Shown in pieces: positions 1 through 7,605 of a stretch of 13,352 bases of DNA. The notes beneath the pieces were generated by a model, which ran no database searches, was not told where the DNA came from, and saw only the letters and a program-made list of their open reading frames with translations. The stretch lies in the NCBI GenBank assembly GCA_041082245.1, contig JBDOIE010000115.1, forward strand, positions 1 to 13,352, given 5' to 3'. A program made the position numbers and the translations under genes. Positions within the stretch are counted from its first letter, which is position 1. Each line of letters begins with the position of its first letter. This stretch comes from DAOTVY01 sp041082245 (GTDB lineage Bacteria > Chloroflexota > Chloroflexia > DTKN01).

Positions 1-55
1 GGCTCTCCCGGTCGATCGCAAACCGCATTACCGCACCGAAAGTGGACAGTTCCAT
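1..55 (-). CDS. N-terminal fragment of an unidentified protein (runs off left edge)
   Basis: An ATG at 53-55 on the minus strand opens a frame that stays open to the window edge and reads MELSTFGAVMRFAIDRES. A strong Shine-Dalgarno (AGGAGGGG) lies just upstream of it. The start is only 19 nt downstream of the stop of the aldehyde dehydrogenase gene, so it is probably the next gene of the same operon. The N-terminus loosely recalls small ferritin- or rubrerythrin-like helical proteins, but 18 residues cannot assign a family. The gene itself is well supported by RBS and spacing; its function is unknown. Confidence 0.6.
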   Translation of the reverse strand, partial: MELSTFGAVMRFAIDRES

Positions 56-74
56 CGCCCCTCCTGGCAGGCGC

Positions 75-1529
75 TCAGAACCAACGGGTGATCACGACCT
101 TGTGTTCGGTGAAAAACCGGATCGCGTCTTTTCCCTGGCCGTGCAGATCTCCGAAGAACGACTCACGCATCCCGGAAAAGGGGAAGGTAGCCGCCGGTGC
201 CGCGATGCCGATGTTGATCCCGATGTTCCCGCACCGGACGCGGTGTTTGAATTCGCGGGCGTAGCGACCGCTCGAGGTAAAGATCGAGGCCGCGTTCCCG
301 TACGGGATACCCTCGATGATCTGCAACGCCTCTTCAAAGTCGTTCACAGGGATGATGCCCAGCACGGGGCCAAAGATCTCCTCGCGCGCCACGCTCATAT
401 CCGGACGGACACCGTCCAGGATCGTGGGCCCGATGAAGTAGCCGTCCGGGTGGCCCTCCACCTGGACACCGCGCCCATCCAGCAGGAGCGAGGCGCCCTC
501 TTCGACCCCTTTCTGGATGGCCCTGTGGATCCGCTCGAGCGCCCTGCGGCTGACGACCGGGCCCATCTGCACCGTCTCGTCCAGCCCGTTCCCTACCCGG
601 ATGCGGGAAGCAGCCTGCACCAGCTGTGCCTTGAGCGGCTCGTACACCTCGCCCACGGCCAGAACGAGCGCACCGGCCAGGCACCGCTGTCCCGCCGTGC
701 CAAAGGCCGAGGAAAGGATCCCTGCCACAGTCGGCGGCAGCACGGCATCCGGCATGACGACCAGAGCGTTCTTGGCACCGCCCTGACATTGCACCCGTTT
801 CCCGTGCGCTGCGGCGGTGGCATAGACGTACCGCGCCACCGGCGTCGAGCCCACGAACGACACCCCCACGACATCGGGATGCTGCAGGAGGGCGTCCACC
901 ACCTCCTTGCTCCCGTTCACCAGCCCGACGACCCCCGGCGGAAAGCCGGCCTCCTCCAGCAGCGCAAAGATCCGGTTCTGGGTAATCGGGCAGACCTCGG
1001 ACGGCTTGACGATGTAGGTGTTCCCGCAGGCAAGCGCGTACGGCATAAACCAGAAGGGCACCATCGCGGGAAAGTTGAAGGGCGCGATGCAGCAAAACAC
1101 CCCGAGCGGCTGTACAACGCATTCCTCGTCGATCCCGGAGGCGATCTCCTCGACGTTGTACCCCATCATCAGCGAAGGGATCGCCGCTGCCGCTTCCACG
1201 TTCTCGATCGCCCGGCGAACCTCACCCCGTGCCTCGTCGAGGATCTTCCCGTGCTCGATGGTCACCGTACGCGCCAGGTCCTCAAAGTGCTCCTCCATAA
1301 GCGCCCTTAGCCGCAGCAGGAGGCGTATGCGGACGGTAGCGGGTGTCGTCCGCCACTCCGGGAACGCCCGTTTGGCCGCCTCAACCGCTTCGTGCACCTC
1401 CGTGGGCAGGGACATCGGTACCTCGGCGATCGTCTCGCCGGTCGCCGGATTGTGCACTTCCAGCACCTCGGGAGAAGAGGACGCTACCCACTTTCCATCG
1501 ATGTAATTTTTCAGCCGGCCGAACTGCAT
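75..1529 (-). CDS. mmsA: CoA-acylating (methyl)malonate-semialdehyde dehydrogenase-like aldehyde dehydrogenase
   Basis: The 484-residue product belongs to the aldehyde dehydrogenase superfamily and has the usual length of the MmsA/IolA group. That group oxidises methylmalonate or malonate semialdehyde with NAD+ and CoA, giving propionyl-CoA or acetyl-CoA plus CO2 in the cytoplasm. Visible hallmarks are the FNFPAMVPFW stretch near residues 151-160, the KPSE motif near 175-178, catalytic Cys283 in GTAGQRCLAG, EEIFGPVL, and a C-terminal SFFGDLHGQGKD typical of this group. At the place where most ALDHs carry the general-base Glu (ELGGK) this protein has QGGAK with Gln249; losing that Glu is characteristic of the CoA-acylating branch. 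The ATG at 1529 is chosen because GGAGG lies 5 nt upstream. An in-frame TTG at 1547 would put the RBS inside the gene. It follows the saccharopine-dehydrogenase-like gene by 27 nt. The family call is firm; the in vivo substrate in this operon is inferred. Confidence 0.92.
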   Translation of the reverse strand: MQFGRLKNYIDGKWVASSSPEVLEVHNPATGETIAEVPMSLPTEVHEAVEAAKRAFPEWRTTPATVRIRLLLRLRALMEEHFEDLARTVTIEHGKILDEARGEVRRAIENVEAAAAIPSLMMGYNVEEIASGIDEECVVQPLGVFCCIAPFNFPAMVPFWFMPYALACGNTYIVKPSEVCPITQNRIFALLEEAGFPPGVVGLVNGSKEVVDALLQHPDVVGVSFVGSTPVARYVYATAAAHGKRVQCQGGAKNALVVMPDAVLPPTVAGILSSAFGTAGQRCLAGALVLAVGEVYEPLKAQLVQAASRIRVGNGLDETVQMGPVVSRRALERIHRAIQKGVEEGASLLLDGRGVQVEGHPDGYFIGPTILDGVRPDMSVAREEIFGPVLGIIPVNDFEEALQIIEGIPYGNAASIFTSSGRYAREFKHRVRCGNIGINIGIAAPAATFPFSGMRESFFGDLHGQGKDAIRFFTEHKVVITRWF

Positions 1530-1534
1530 AGCTT

Positions 1535-1539
1535 CCTCC
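1535..1539 (-). promoter_or_regulatory. Shine-Dalgarno deciding the mmsA-like start
   Basis: GGAGG on the minus strand lies 5 nt before the ATG at 1529. This supports that ATG over the in-frame TTG 18 nt upstream. Confidence 0.7.
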
Positions 1540-1556
1540 AGGTCCAAAGCGTGTGC

Positions 1557-2732
1557 CTAGCCGATCGGCCGCGTCACCGTCACCTCGGTGCGCGCTCCCC
1601 GCTTTTCCAGTTCGCGGAAGAAGGGAAGTGGGTCCACGACCTGCTCCGGCGGCAGCACGCCCACCTGCTGGATGCGGCCCTCGCCGATCCACTGGGCGAT
1701 GATCGAGGGGGGTGCCGCCACGAGCACCGTGCCCCCGCTGATCTTCCAGCGCGGGTGAGGCCAGGCGGTGGTGTCCAGGCGGACGACGACCTCTTCGCCG
1801 TCCTTGGTCCCCCGCGCCACCGTAGCAATGTCCTTGAAGCCCAGGCTCCCCTTGCGCTCCACAGCCTTCGAGCGGGAAAGCACCGCCATCAGGACATCGC
1901 GCGGGCGCACGCGGACCCCGCCTACCTCCACGGGCTCGGTGCTGGCCAGCCCGAGCTCCACAAGCATCCGCATCTTTTCCACCGCTCGCTCGCTGTAACC
2001 CCAGAAGGTGATCTTGAAGAAGCACTCGCGGATGCCCTTATGAGCGAGCGAGAGCGGGATCGTGGCCATCTCCGAATGGATGGAATGATGCGCTTTGGCC
2101 AGCCCGATCGGCTCGCGGAAAGGAAACACCTCCATCTCGGAAAGCGGCTCGACTTCCACGAACTGTCCATCGCGGTAGATGACCGGGTTCAGGGTGATTT
2201 CGTCCAGAATCGTCTGGAGGGAGTATGCCCACGCAAGCGAGTCGCCCTCATCCGGTGTGGAGCCGTTGTAGATACGGATGTACTCGACCGTGTCCAGCAT
2301 TTGTCCGATGTAGCCAGCGTGCACGTTGGCGATACCAGGACAGCTCCCCAGCCCCAGGACGGCGAGCAACCTCGCTTCACGGAATGCGCTGTCCAGCTGG
2401 AGCTGCTTGCGGGTCGTGTGAAAGAGGCCCCCGAGGTCCAGGTAGGGGACACGGGCCTCCAGGCACGCGTGCATCACATCCAGGTTGAAGTAGTACTGCA
2501 CCGAGTTGACGGCCGCCGCTGCTCCCTCCAGCAGGCGCACGGTGGCCTCCCGGTCGGTGACGTCGCAGTAGGCCGCCCGGGCCTTCGGGCTGCCCAGTTC
2601 TGCAGCCACCCGCTCTGCGCCGGCGAAATCCCGATCCGCGATCACGACTTCGCTGACGTTTTCTCCCTCGCAGAGATCGCGCGCGATCACGCGGCCGATG
2701 ATCCCCGCTCCACCGAGCACGACGATCCGCAT
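1557..2732 (-). CDS. Saccharopine dehydrogenase-like NAD(P)-dependent oxidoreductase (copy 1)
   Basis: The 391-residue protein has an N-terminal Rossmann fold opening with MRIVVLGGAGIIG. Its GxGxxG dinucleotide loop is intact (G8-A9-G10-I11-I12-G13), and an acidic residue (Asp33) ends the second strand, which usually favours NAD over NADP. LGSCPGIAN near 128-136 resembles the conserved APG(L/I)xN segment of the saccharopine dehydrogenase / lysine 6-dehydrogenase family. The C-terminal part carries GVLPPEQ (358-364), shared with the second copy at 10111-11259. Relatives oxidise or reduce C-N bonds of secondary amines or imines (saccharopine, lysine, carboxyspermidine). The substrate here is unknown, but a polyamine-type importer in the same operon suggests a polyamine- or lysine-derived amine. 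An AAAGGAGGAAACT ribosome site precedes the ATG. The gene lies 57 nt after the GAF-STAS gene and 27 nt before the ALDH gene. Confidence 0.85.
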   Translation of the reverse strand: MRIVVLGGAGIIGRVIARDLCEGENVSEVVIADRDFAGAERVAAELGSPKARAAYCDVTDREATVRLLEGAAAAVNSVQYYFNLDVMHACLEARVPYLDLGGLFHTTRKQLQLDSAFREARLLAVLGLGSCPGIANVHAGYIGQMLDTVEYIRIYNGSTPDEGDSLAWAYSLQTILDEITLNPVIYRDGQFVEVEPLSEMEVFPFREPIGLAKAHHSIHSEMATIPLSLAHKGIRECFFKITFWGYSERAVEKMRMLVELGLASTEPVEVGGVRVRPRDVLMAVLSRSKAVERKGSLGFKDIATVARGTKDGEEVVVRLDTTAWPHPRWKISGGTVLVAAPPSIIAQWIGEGRIQQVGVLPPEQVVDPLPFFRELEKRGARTEVTVTRPIG

Positions 2733-2789
2733 AGTTTCCTCCTTTCGAGATGTACCCAGTTTCCTGCAGGTACCTTGGTCGAGGTCGCA

Positions 2790-4286
2790 CTAGCCGGACA
2801 TCGAAGCGTGTGTTCCTGTCCGCGAGTCCCGGACGATCCGCAACCCCAGCCGTCCAAACGCATACTCCACGCCGGCCTGAAGGTTCGCGCGGCTCACCAG
2901 GCCTTCCAGGCTCACCCCGAGCGTCACAAGCGTCTGGGCTACCTCGGGGCGCATGCCCACGAGCACGACCTCCGCCCCGAGCAGCCGGCCGGCTTCCGCC
3001 GCGCGCACGAGCGCCTGGGCCACTGCTGTGTCCACCACGGGAACCCCGGTGATGTCCAGCAGCACCACCCGCGCACGTTGCCGCTGGATCGCTTCCAGCA
3101 TGGCCTCGGTGAAGAGCTGAGCCCGCTCGCTGTCCACCAGCCCGATCAGGGGCAGGACCAGCACGCGGTCGTGCACCGGGATCACCGGGGACGACATCTC
3201 CCGTACTGTCTCCAGCAAGCGGGCCTGGGTAGCAGCGGCCTCCTGCAGCTGCTGGAGTTGCTCCTGGACCAATGTATACAGCTGGGCGTTCTCGATCGCG
3301 ATGGCGGCCTGGCTGGCCAGGTTCTGCCCGAGCCGGATCTCTTCCTCAGTGAAGTGCCGTTCCCGCCGGCTTTCCCAGACCTCGATGAAGCCCAGGCATT
3401 TCCCCCGAGCGACCAGTGGCAACACGAGGACGCTCTTACCGTCGTACTGCTCGAGATAGCGGCGCTCCTCGGCCGGGAGGTTGGGATCGCTCAACTGCAT
3501 GATGTACGGCTGCCCTTGCCGCAGCCGCTCGGCGAGGTGCGGCCGTGCCTCGTAGACAACTCCCATATCGGAGATCTGCTCGAGCGGCGAGGCATCCGGG
3601 CCGATGTATTCGGCGATTACGGTGTAGGTGCCTTCTTCCTGGTCCCAGCGGGAGACGTAGGCACTCGTCACCCCGTAGAGGCGCGTGGACTCTTCGCAGA
3701 TGCGCTGAAGCACCTCCTGAAGGTCCAGCGACGATACGAGTGCCTTCCCCACCTCGAAAAGCGCGGTCATCTCTTCCAGACGGCGCCGGCTTTCCTCGTA
3801 CAGGCGGGTGTTTTCGATCGCGATCGCAGCCTGGGCCGCAAGCGCACTGGCGAGCGCGATTTCCTCAGAGGTGAACTCGAGCGGAGCCTCACGCCGGTAC
3901 ACCTCCAGGAGCCCGATCACGGTTGGTCCCAACCCGAGCGGCAGTAGCAGCACGGCGCGCTGGCCCAGGGACTCCAGGAGAGCACATTCTGCAGGATCGG
4001 CCTCAGGATCGTCCAGGGAAACAGCAAGGGGCCGGCGGTCCATAAGTACCCGGGCTGTCGCGGGGTAGTCGGAAAGCCGATAGGTTGCCTGGTCACCGCT
4101 TACCTGTGCGCCGATGGCCTGTTCCCCGTGCCGGGCCCAGGTTGTCACGGTACCTTCCTCGCGGTTCCAGCGCGAAAGGACGCAACAGGAGGCCCGGAGG
4201 CTTTCGGTCAGTTGGCGGCACACCTGGACCAGCAGCTCCTCCAGGGGCCTGTCGCCGGCCCCGTCCAGCCACCGAATCGCGGTCAT
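2790..4286 (-). CDS. GAF-GAF-STAS sensor/anti-sigma-antagonist-type regulator
   Basis: The 498-residue cytoplasmic protein has three visible domains: a first GAF domain at about 16-160, a second at about 175-335, and a C-terminal STAS domain at about 367-485. Both GAF domains end in the same helix, AAIAIEN (153-159 and 327-333). A Gln-rich coiled linker (about 336-365) joins GAF2 to the STAS domain. The STAS domain has LLDITGVPVVDT at 409-420, typical of RsbR-like STAS domains that take part in partner-switching and stressosome complexes. I see no transmembrane segment, histidine kinase, GGDEF, phosphatase or DNA-binding domain, so output must come through a partner. The ATG at 4286 follows GGGAGG and lies 31 nt after the potD-like stop; the open frame upstream overlaps the potD gene and is ignored. 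Its place between transporter and catabolic genes suggests it senses a ligand related to this operon. That role is inference; the domain architecture is clear. Confidence 0.85.
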   Translation of the reverse strand: MTAIRWLDGAGDRPLEELLVQVCRQLTESLRASCCVLSRWNREEGTVTTWARHGEQAIGAQVSGDQATYRLSDYPATARVLMDRRPLAVSLDDPEADPAECALLESLGQRAVLLLPLGLGPTVIGLLEVYRREAPLEFTSEEIALASALAAQAAIAIENTRLYEESRRRLEEMTALFEVGKALVSSLDLQEVLQRICEESTRLYGVTSAYVSRWDQEEGTYTVIAEYIGPDASPLEQISDMGVVYEARPHLAERLRQGQPYIMQLSDPNLPAEERRYLEQYDGKSVLVLPLVARGKCLGFIEVWESRRERHFTEEEIRLGQNLASQAAIAIENAQLYTLVQEQLQQLQEAAATQARLLETVREMSSPVIPVHDRVLVLPLIGLVDSERAQLFTEAMLEAIQRQRARVVLLDITGVPVVDTAVAQALVRAAEAGRLLGAEVVLVGMRPEVAQTLVTLGVSLEGLVSRANLQAGVEYAFGRLGLRIVRDSRTGTHASMSG

Positions 4287-4317
4287 TGCACGTCCTCCCT
4301 GATTCCCGTCACTACCA

Positions 4318-5427
4318 TCAGTGCGCACGCACCTCCGTCCAGATGCGGTCGTAGAGCGTGGTTGCCTCCCCCACATCCTCGATCCACTCCAGCCGTTCCA
4401 TCACCTCGGGCGGTGGATAGATGGCTGGCTCCTCGCGGATTTCGGGTTTCAGATACGGCTCTGCTGTCTGCACCGGGCTGGCGTACCAGGTAAAGTTGCT
4501 GATCTTGGCCGCGACCTCGGGGCGGAGCAGGTAGTTGATGAACACTTCTGCGGTATAGCGGTTCTGGGACGATTTCGGGATGCACAGGTTATCCGCCCAG
4601 ACGGTCGCGCCCTCCTTGGGGATGGCGTACCAGAGCCGCTCGTCCTCAGCCGCTGCCATGAAGATGTCCCCGCTCCAGGCGTGGGCGAGCACCGTATCAC
4701 CGGTCATCAGGAGGTCCTCGAATTGTTCGCTGTCATACGTGGCTACCCACGCCTTCTGCTGGAGGAGCAGTTGCTTGGCTTCCTCAAGCTGCGCCGGATC
4801 CGTAGAGTTGAGCGAGTAGCCGAGGTACTTGAGCGCTGCCCCGATCGCCTCCCGGCTGTCGTTCAGCATGCTGATCTTGCCCGCATACTGGCTCGCGATC
4901 TCGGGATCGAAGAGGTAAGCCCAGCTGTCGGGCGGTTCGGGAAACACCTCGGTGTTGTACCCAATGCCGGTGGTCCCCCACTGGTAGGGGATGCAGTGGG
5001 CGTTCCCGGGGTCGTAGGGCGGATCCTGGAACATCGGGTAGAGGTTCTGGCGGTTCGGGATGTGGCTCAGGTCGAGCGGTGCCAGGAGATCGAGTTCGAT
5101 CATGATGCTGACCATGTAGTCGGACGGAACAATCACGTCGTATCCGGTCGCCCCAGCCTGGAGCTTCGCGAGCAGCTCCTCGTTGCTGGCAAAGGTGTCC
5201 TCGACCACGTGCACACCGAACTCGTTTTCGAAATCGACGTACACCTGCGGGTCGATGTACTCCGACCAGTTGTAGACGTGGAGCTCCTTGGCGAGCGTTG
5301 GCGCCGTGGGAACTGCGGTCGGGCCGGCCGTGGGTGGAGGCGGTGATGTGGGCGACGGGGGCAAGGTCGGTCCGCAGGCCGCCAGGGCAAGACACAGCAG
5401 GAGCACCAGACACCCTTTCACGCGCAT
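4318..5427 (-). CDS. potD: Polyamine ABC transporter substrate-binding lipoprotein (PotD-like)
   Basis: The 369-residue protein starts with a short hydrophobic signal and a lipobox, LALAAC, with lipidated Cys18. A Pro/Thr-rich linker (about 20-45) follows, and then a PotD-type periplasmic binding fold, so it is anchored to the outer face of the membrane. Diagnostic segments are HVYNWSEYID (50-59), YDVIVPSDYMV (96-106), PYQWGTTGIGYN (147-158), HAWSGD (249-254) and WADN (277-280). Compared with recalled E. coli PotD numbering, W34, Y37, D168, E171, W229, W255 and D257 align with W54, Y57, D190, E193, W251, W277 and D279 at a nearly constant offset of 20-22. The acidic pocket that binds amino groups is therefore kept. 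An AGGAGGG site precedes the ATG at 5427. The gene follows the potC-like gene by 41 nt. Polyamine specificity is well supported; spermidine versus putrescine or an analogue cannot be decided. Confidence 0.93.
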   Translation of the reverse strand: MRVKGCLVLLLCLALAACGPTLPPSPTSPPPPTAGPTAVPTAPTLAKELHVYNWSEYIDPQVYVDFENEFGVHVVEDTFASNEELLAKLQAGATGYDVIVPSDYMVSIMIELDLLAPLDLSHIPNRQNLYPMFQDPPYDPGNAHCIPYQWGTTGIGYNTEVFPEPPDSWAYLFDPEIASQYAGKISMLNDSREAIGAALKYLGYSLNSTDPAQLEEAKQLLLQQKAWVATYDSEQFEDLLMTGDTVLAHAWSGDIFMAAAEDERLWYAIPKEGATVWADNLCIPKSSQNRYTAEVFINYLLRPEVAAKISNFTWYASPVQTAEPYLKPEIREEPAIYPPPEVMERLEWIEDVGEATTLYDRIWTEVRAH

Positions 5428-5468
5428 CGCAATCCCTCCTCTTTTGCACACTGTCCGTACCCTCCGTC

Positions 5469-6308
5469 TCATTCCCTCGGACCTCCTCTCTGCATCAGCA
5501 AGGAGAGCACCACAAGCGTCATCGAAGCCAGGAGCATCAGGGTGGAGAGGGCGTTCACCTTCGGTGTGATTCCGGTCTTGACCATACCGTACACGTGCAG
5601 CGGAAGCGTGGTCGATCCGCCGCCGGCCGTGAAGAAGGTGATCACATAGTCGTCGAGGGAAAGGGTGAATGCGAGCAGGGCACCGGCGATGATTCCGGGC
5701 ATCAGGAGCGGCAGGGTGATCCGGCGGAACGTCTGCCATCCGTTCGCGCCCAGGTCCTGCGCCGCTTCCTCCAGGGTGACGCTGCAGCCGGCAAGCCGCG
5801 CCCGGACGACGACGGTAACGTAGGAAATGTTGAAAGCGACGTGGGAGATCACGATCGTGGACAGGCCGAGCGGAATGCTCGCCTGCACGAAAAAGAGGAG
5901 CAGCATGACGGCCATCGAGATCTCGGGGATGATGATCGGCAAGTAGAGGAGCGCATCGAAGGCCATCTTGCCCACGAAGCGGTGCCGTTCCATCGCCAGA
6001 GCCAGCAGAGTCCCGAAAACGGTCGAAATCGCCGTCGACGCGAGCGCTACGATGAGCGAATTGGTCAACGCCCGCACGATCGCGCGGTCTGCAAGCAGCC
6101 GGGCGTACCAGTCCAGCGTAAAGCCGCGCCAAACCGAAACGAAGCGGGAAGCGTTGAAAGAAAAGATCACGAGCAGCGCGATCGGCGCGTACAGGAACAG
6201 GTACATCGCGATCGCGTTGGCAGGAAGGAAGATGCGGGAAAGGCGCGACCAGGCCTTCCAGGCCCCTGCCTTCGGCTTTCGTGCCACTGCCCGTTCGAGT
6301 GTGCTCAC
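5469..6308 (-). CDS. potC: Polyamine ABC transporter permease (PotC-like)
   Basis: The 279-residue inner-membrane permease has the normal PotC length and six predicted hydrophobic helices. The first covers about residues 31-50. The ATPase-contacting EAA loop is canonical: EEAAQDLGANGWQTFRRITL (about 180-199), followed by PLLMPG. YLPIIIPEI (122-130) is another typical PotC segment. The protein would pair with the PotB-like permease and dock on the PotA-like ATPase to import polyamine. The start is GTG at 6308, whose GTGA overlaps the TGA stop of potB by 4 nt, indicating translational coupling. GGGAGGG lies just upstream. No earlier in-frame start is plausible because it would run deep into potB. 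Confidence 0.93.
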   Translation of the reverse strand: MSTLERAVARKPKAGAWKAWSRLSRIFLPANAIAMYLFLYAPIALLVIFSFNASRFVSVWRGFTLDWYARLLADRAIVRALTNSLIVALASTAISTVFGTLLALAMERHRFVGKMAFDALLYLPIIIPEISMAVMLLLFFVQASIPLGLSTIVISHVAFNISYVTVVVRARLAGCSVTLEEAAQDLGANGWQTFRRITLPLLMPGIIAGALLAFTLSLDDYVITFFTAGGGSTTLPLHVYGMVKTGITPKVNALSTLMLLASMTLVVLSLLMQRGGPRE

Positions 6309-7582
6309 AGCGTCTTCCCTCCCACGCGGAAGTAGACGAGCGTCGCGACCAGCATGATCGCGATCAGCACGAACGAAATTGCCGAGCCGAACGGCCAGTC
6401 CCGGGCGCTGAAGAACTGCTGCTGGATCAGGTTGCCGATCATCATCGTTTTGGCTCCACCCAGCATGTCCGGGGTCACATAGGCGCCGAGCGAAGGGATG
6501 AACACCAGGATGACCCCCGCGACCACTCCGGGCATACTGAGGGGAAACACGACCCGCAGGAAGGCACGGAAATCGCTGGCGTACAGATCCTTGGCCGCTT
6601 CCACCAGCGAGAAATCGACGCGTTCGATCGCCGCGTAACAGGGCAGCACCATATCGGTGATCCACCCGTAGACCAGTCCCACGACGACCGCCGTTTCGGT
6701 GTAGAGCAGGTGGAGCGGCTGGGAGGTCGCCCGGAGGAGCGGCGATGTACCCAGGCCCAACAGCTGGTGGATCCAGGAGAGGAACCCGTGCAGGTTGACC
6801 GTCCAGAAATGGTTCAGGAACCCCTCGTCCGCGAGGATCAGCTTCCAGGCGTAGGTGCGCACGACAAAGTTCGTCCAGAAGGGGATCATCAGGAGCAAGA
6901 TGAGCGCATTGCGCCAGCGGGGCGGCCGGCGGGCGATGTAGTAGGCGAGCGGGTAGCCGAACAGGAAGCACAGGAGGGTTGTAAGCAGCGCAATGCGGAG
7001 CGACCGGCCAAAGATCGTGAGGTACAGGGGATCGAAAAAGCGGGCATAGTTCTGCGGGTACCAGGCCCAGAGCACCTCGCCGTGCGCGCCGCGCTTCAGG
7101 AAGCTATACAGGAACACGATGACCAGTGGAGCGGCGAAGAAGACAACCAGCCAGAAGCCCCCGGGGAAGAGGAGACGGAGCACCAGTCCCCCGAGCAGGA
7201 AGAGCAGGAGCGCGGAAAAGGCGAACTGGAGCGCCGGATAGAGGTTGCCCCGCGCGACCAGCGCCAGTACGCCCCAGGCGAGCGCTCCGATCGACACACG
7301 CAGCAGGGCGGCGTTGCGGGCTGTGCGTCCGCCCCGCCACAGGGCGACCCCCAGCGCGGCGTCGACCGCTGCAAGCAGGTAGTTCAGCGGGAAGAGCGGC
7401 CGCGAGATCGCGAGCGCGCACGCCGCATAGGCGCCAGGGCCCGCAAAGAGCGCCGTCTGCAGGCCGACCGGACAGAGATAGGGGAACGCCCCAAGCAGAA
7501 CAGCGTTCAGGACAAACAGCACCGCGACGATGCGCTCCGGAACGGAGCGCCGTTGCGGACGCTGTGGCCTGGAGAACCCCAC
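6305..7582 (-). CDS. potB: Polyamine ABC transporter permease (PotB-like) with extra N-terminal membrane region
   Basis: The C-terminal ~285 residues are a standard PotB-type permease. The canonical first helix (FWLVVFFAAPLVIVFLYSFL) covers about 143-162, MIPFWTNFVVRTYAW is near 232-246, and the EAA loop is VEAAKDLYASDFRAF followed by LRVVFPLSMPG. A Tyr sits in this loop where many permeases have Gly. The predicted product is 425 residues, about 140 longer than usual PotB. The extra N-terminus holds four or five additional hydrophobic segments at roughly 18-36, 42-60, 64-82, 91-110 and 117-138. The GTG at 7582 is chosen because a perfect AAGGAGGT lies 4 nt upstream; this leaves 23 nt after the potA stop. 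A GTG at 7609, overlapping the potA stop as GTGA, is an alternative adding nine residues. A much later start would leave over 400 nt of empty space in a tightly packed operon, so the extension is probably real. Confidence 0.9.
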   Translation of the reverse strand: MGFSRPQRPQRRSVPERIVAVLFVLNAVLLGAFPYLCPVGLQTALFAGPGAYAACALAISRPLFPLNYLLAAVDAALGVALWRGGRTARNAALLRVSIGALAWGVLALVARGNLYPALQFAFSALLLFLLGGLVLRLLFPGGFWLVVFFAAPLVIVFLYSFLKRGAHGEVLWAWYPQNYARFFDPLYLTIFGRSLRIALLTTLLCFLFGYPLAYYIARRPPRWRNALILLLMIPFWTNFVVRTYAWKLILADEGFLNHFWTVNLHGFLSWIHQLLGLGTSPLLRATSQPLHLLYTETAVVVGLVYGWITDMVLPCYAAIERVDFSLVEAAKDLYASDFRAFLRVVFPLSMPGVVAGVILVFIPSLGAYVTPDMLGGAKTMMIGNLIQQQFFSARDWPFGSAISFVLIAIMLVATLVYFRVGGKTL

Positions 7583-7586
7583 GGCG

Positions 7587-7594
7587 ACCTCCTT
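7587..7594 (-). promoter_or_regulatory. Shine-Dalgarno deciding the potB start
   Basis: AAGGAGGT on the minus strand lies 4 nt before the GTG at 7582 and is fully complementary to the 16S anti-SD core. It marks the start of the unusually long PotB-like protein. Confidence 0.75.
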
Positions 7595-7605
7595 GCAGGA
7601 CGTGC

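Noticed and set aside
2733..2789. GGTACC/CTGCAG palindromes between the GAF-STAS and saccharopine-dehydrogenase-like genes as a regulatory element
   Set aside because: They are six-base palindromes expected by chance, with no stable hairpin or T-run; only the ribosome site is convincing.
1392..3947. Very long plus-strand open frame (851 codons) opposite the saccharopine-dehydrogenase-like and GAF-STAS genes
   Set aside because: It spans two clear genes and their junction on the other strand, has Arg/His/Pro-rich composition with no recognisable domain, and no RBS. Such antisense frames are expected in GC-rich coding DNA.
5428..6132. In-frame extension upstream of the potD start
   Set aside because: It lies inside potC; the signal peptide with lipobox begins right at the ATG at 5427, behind a strong RBS.
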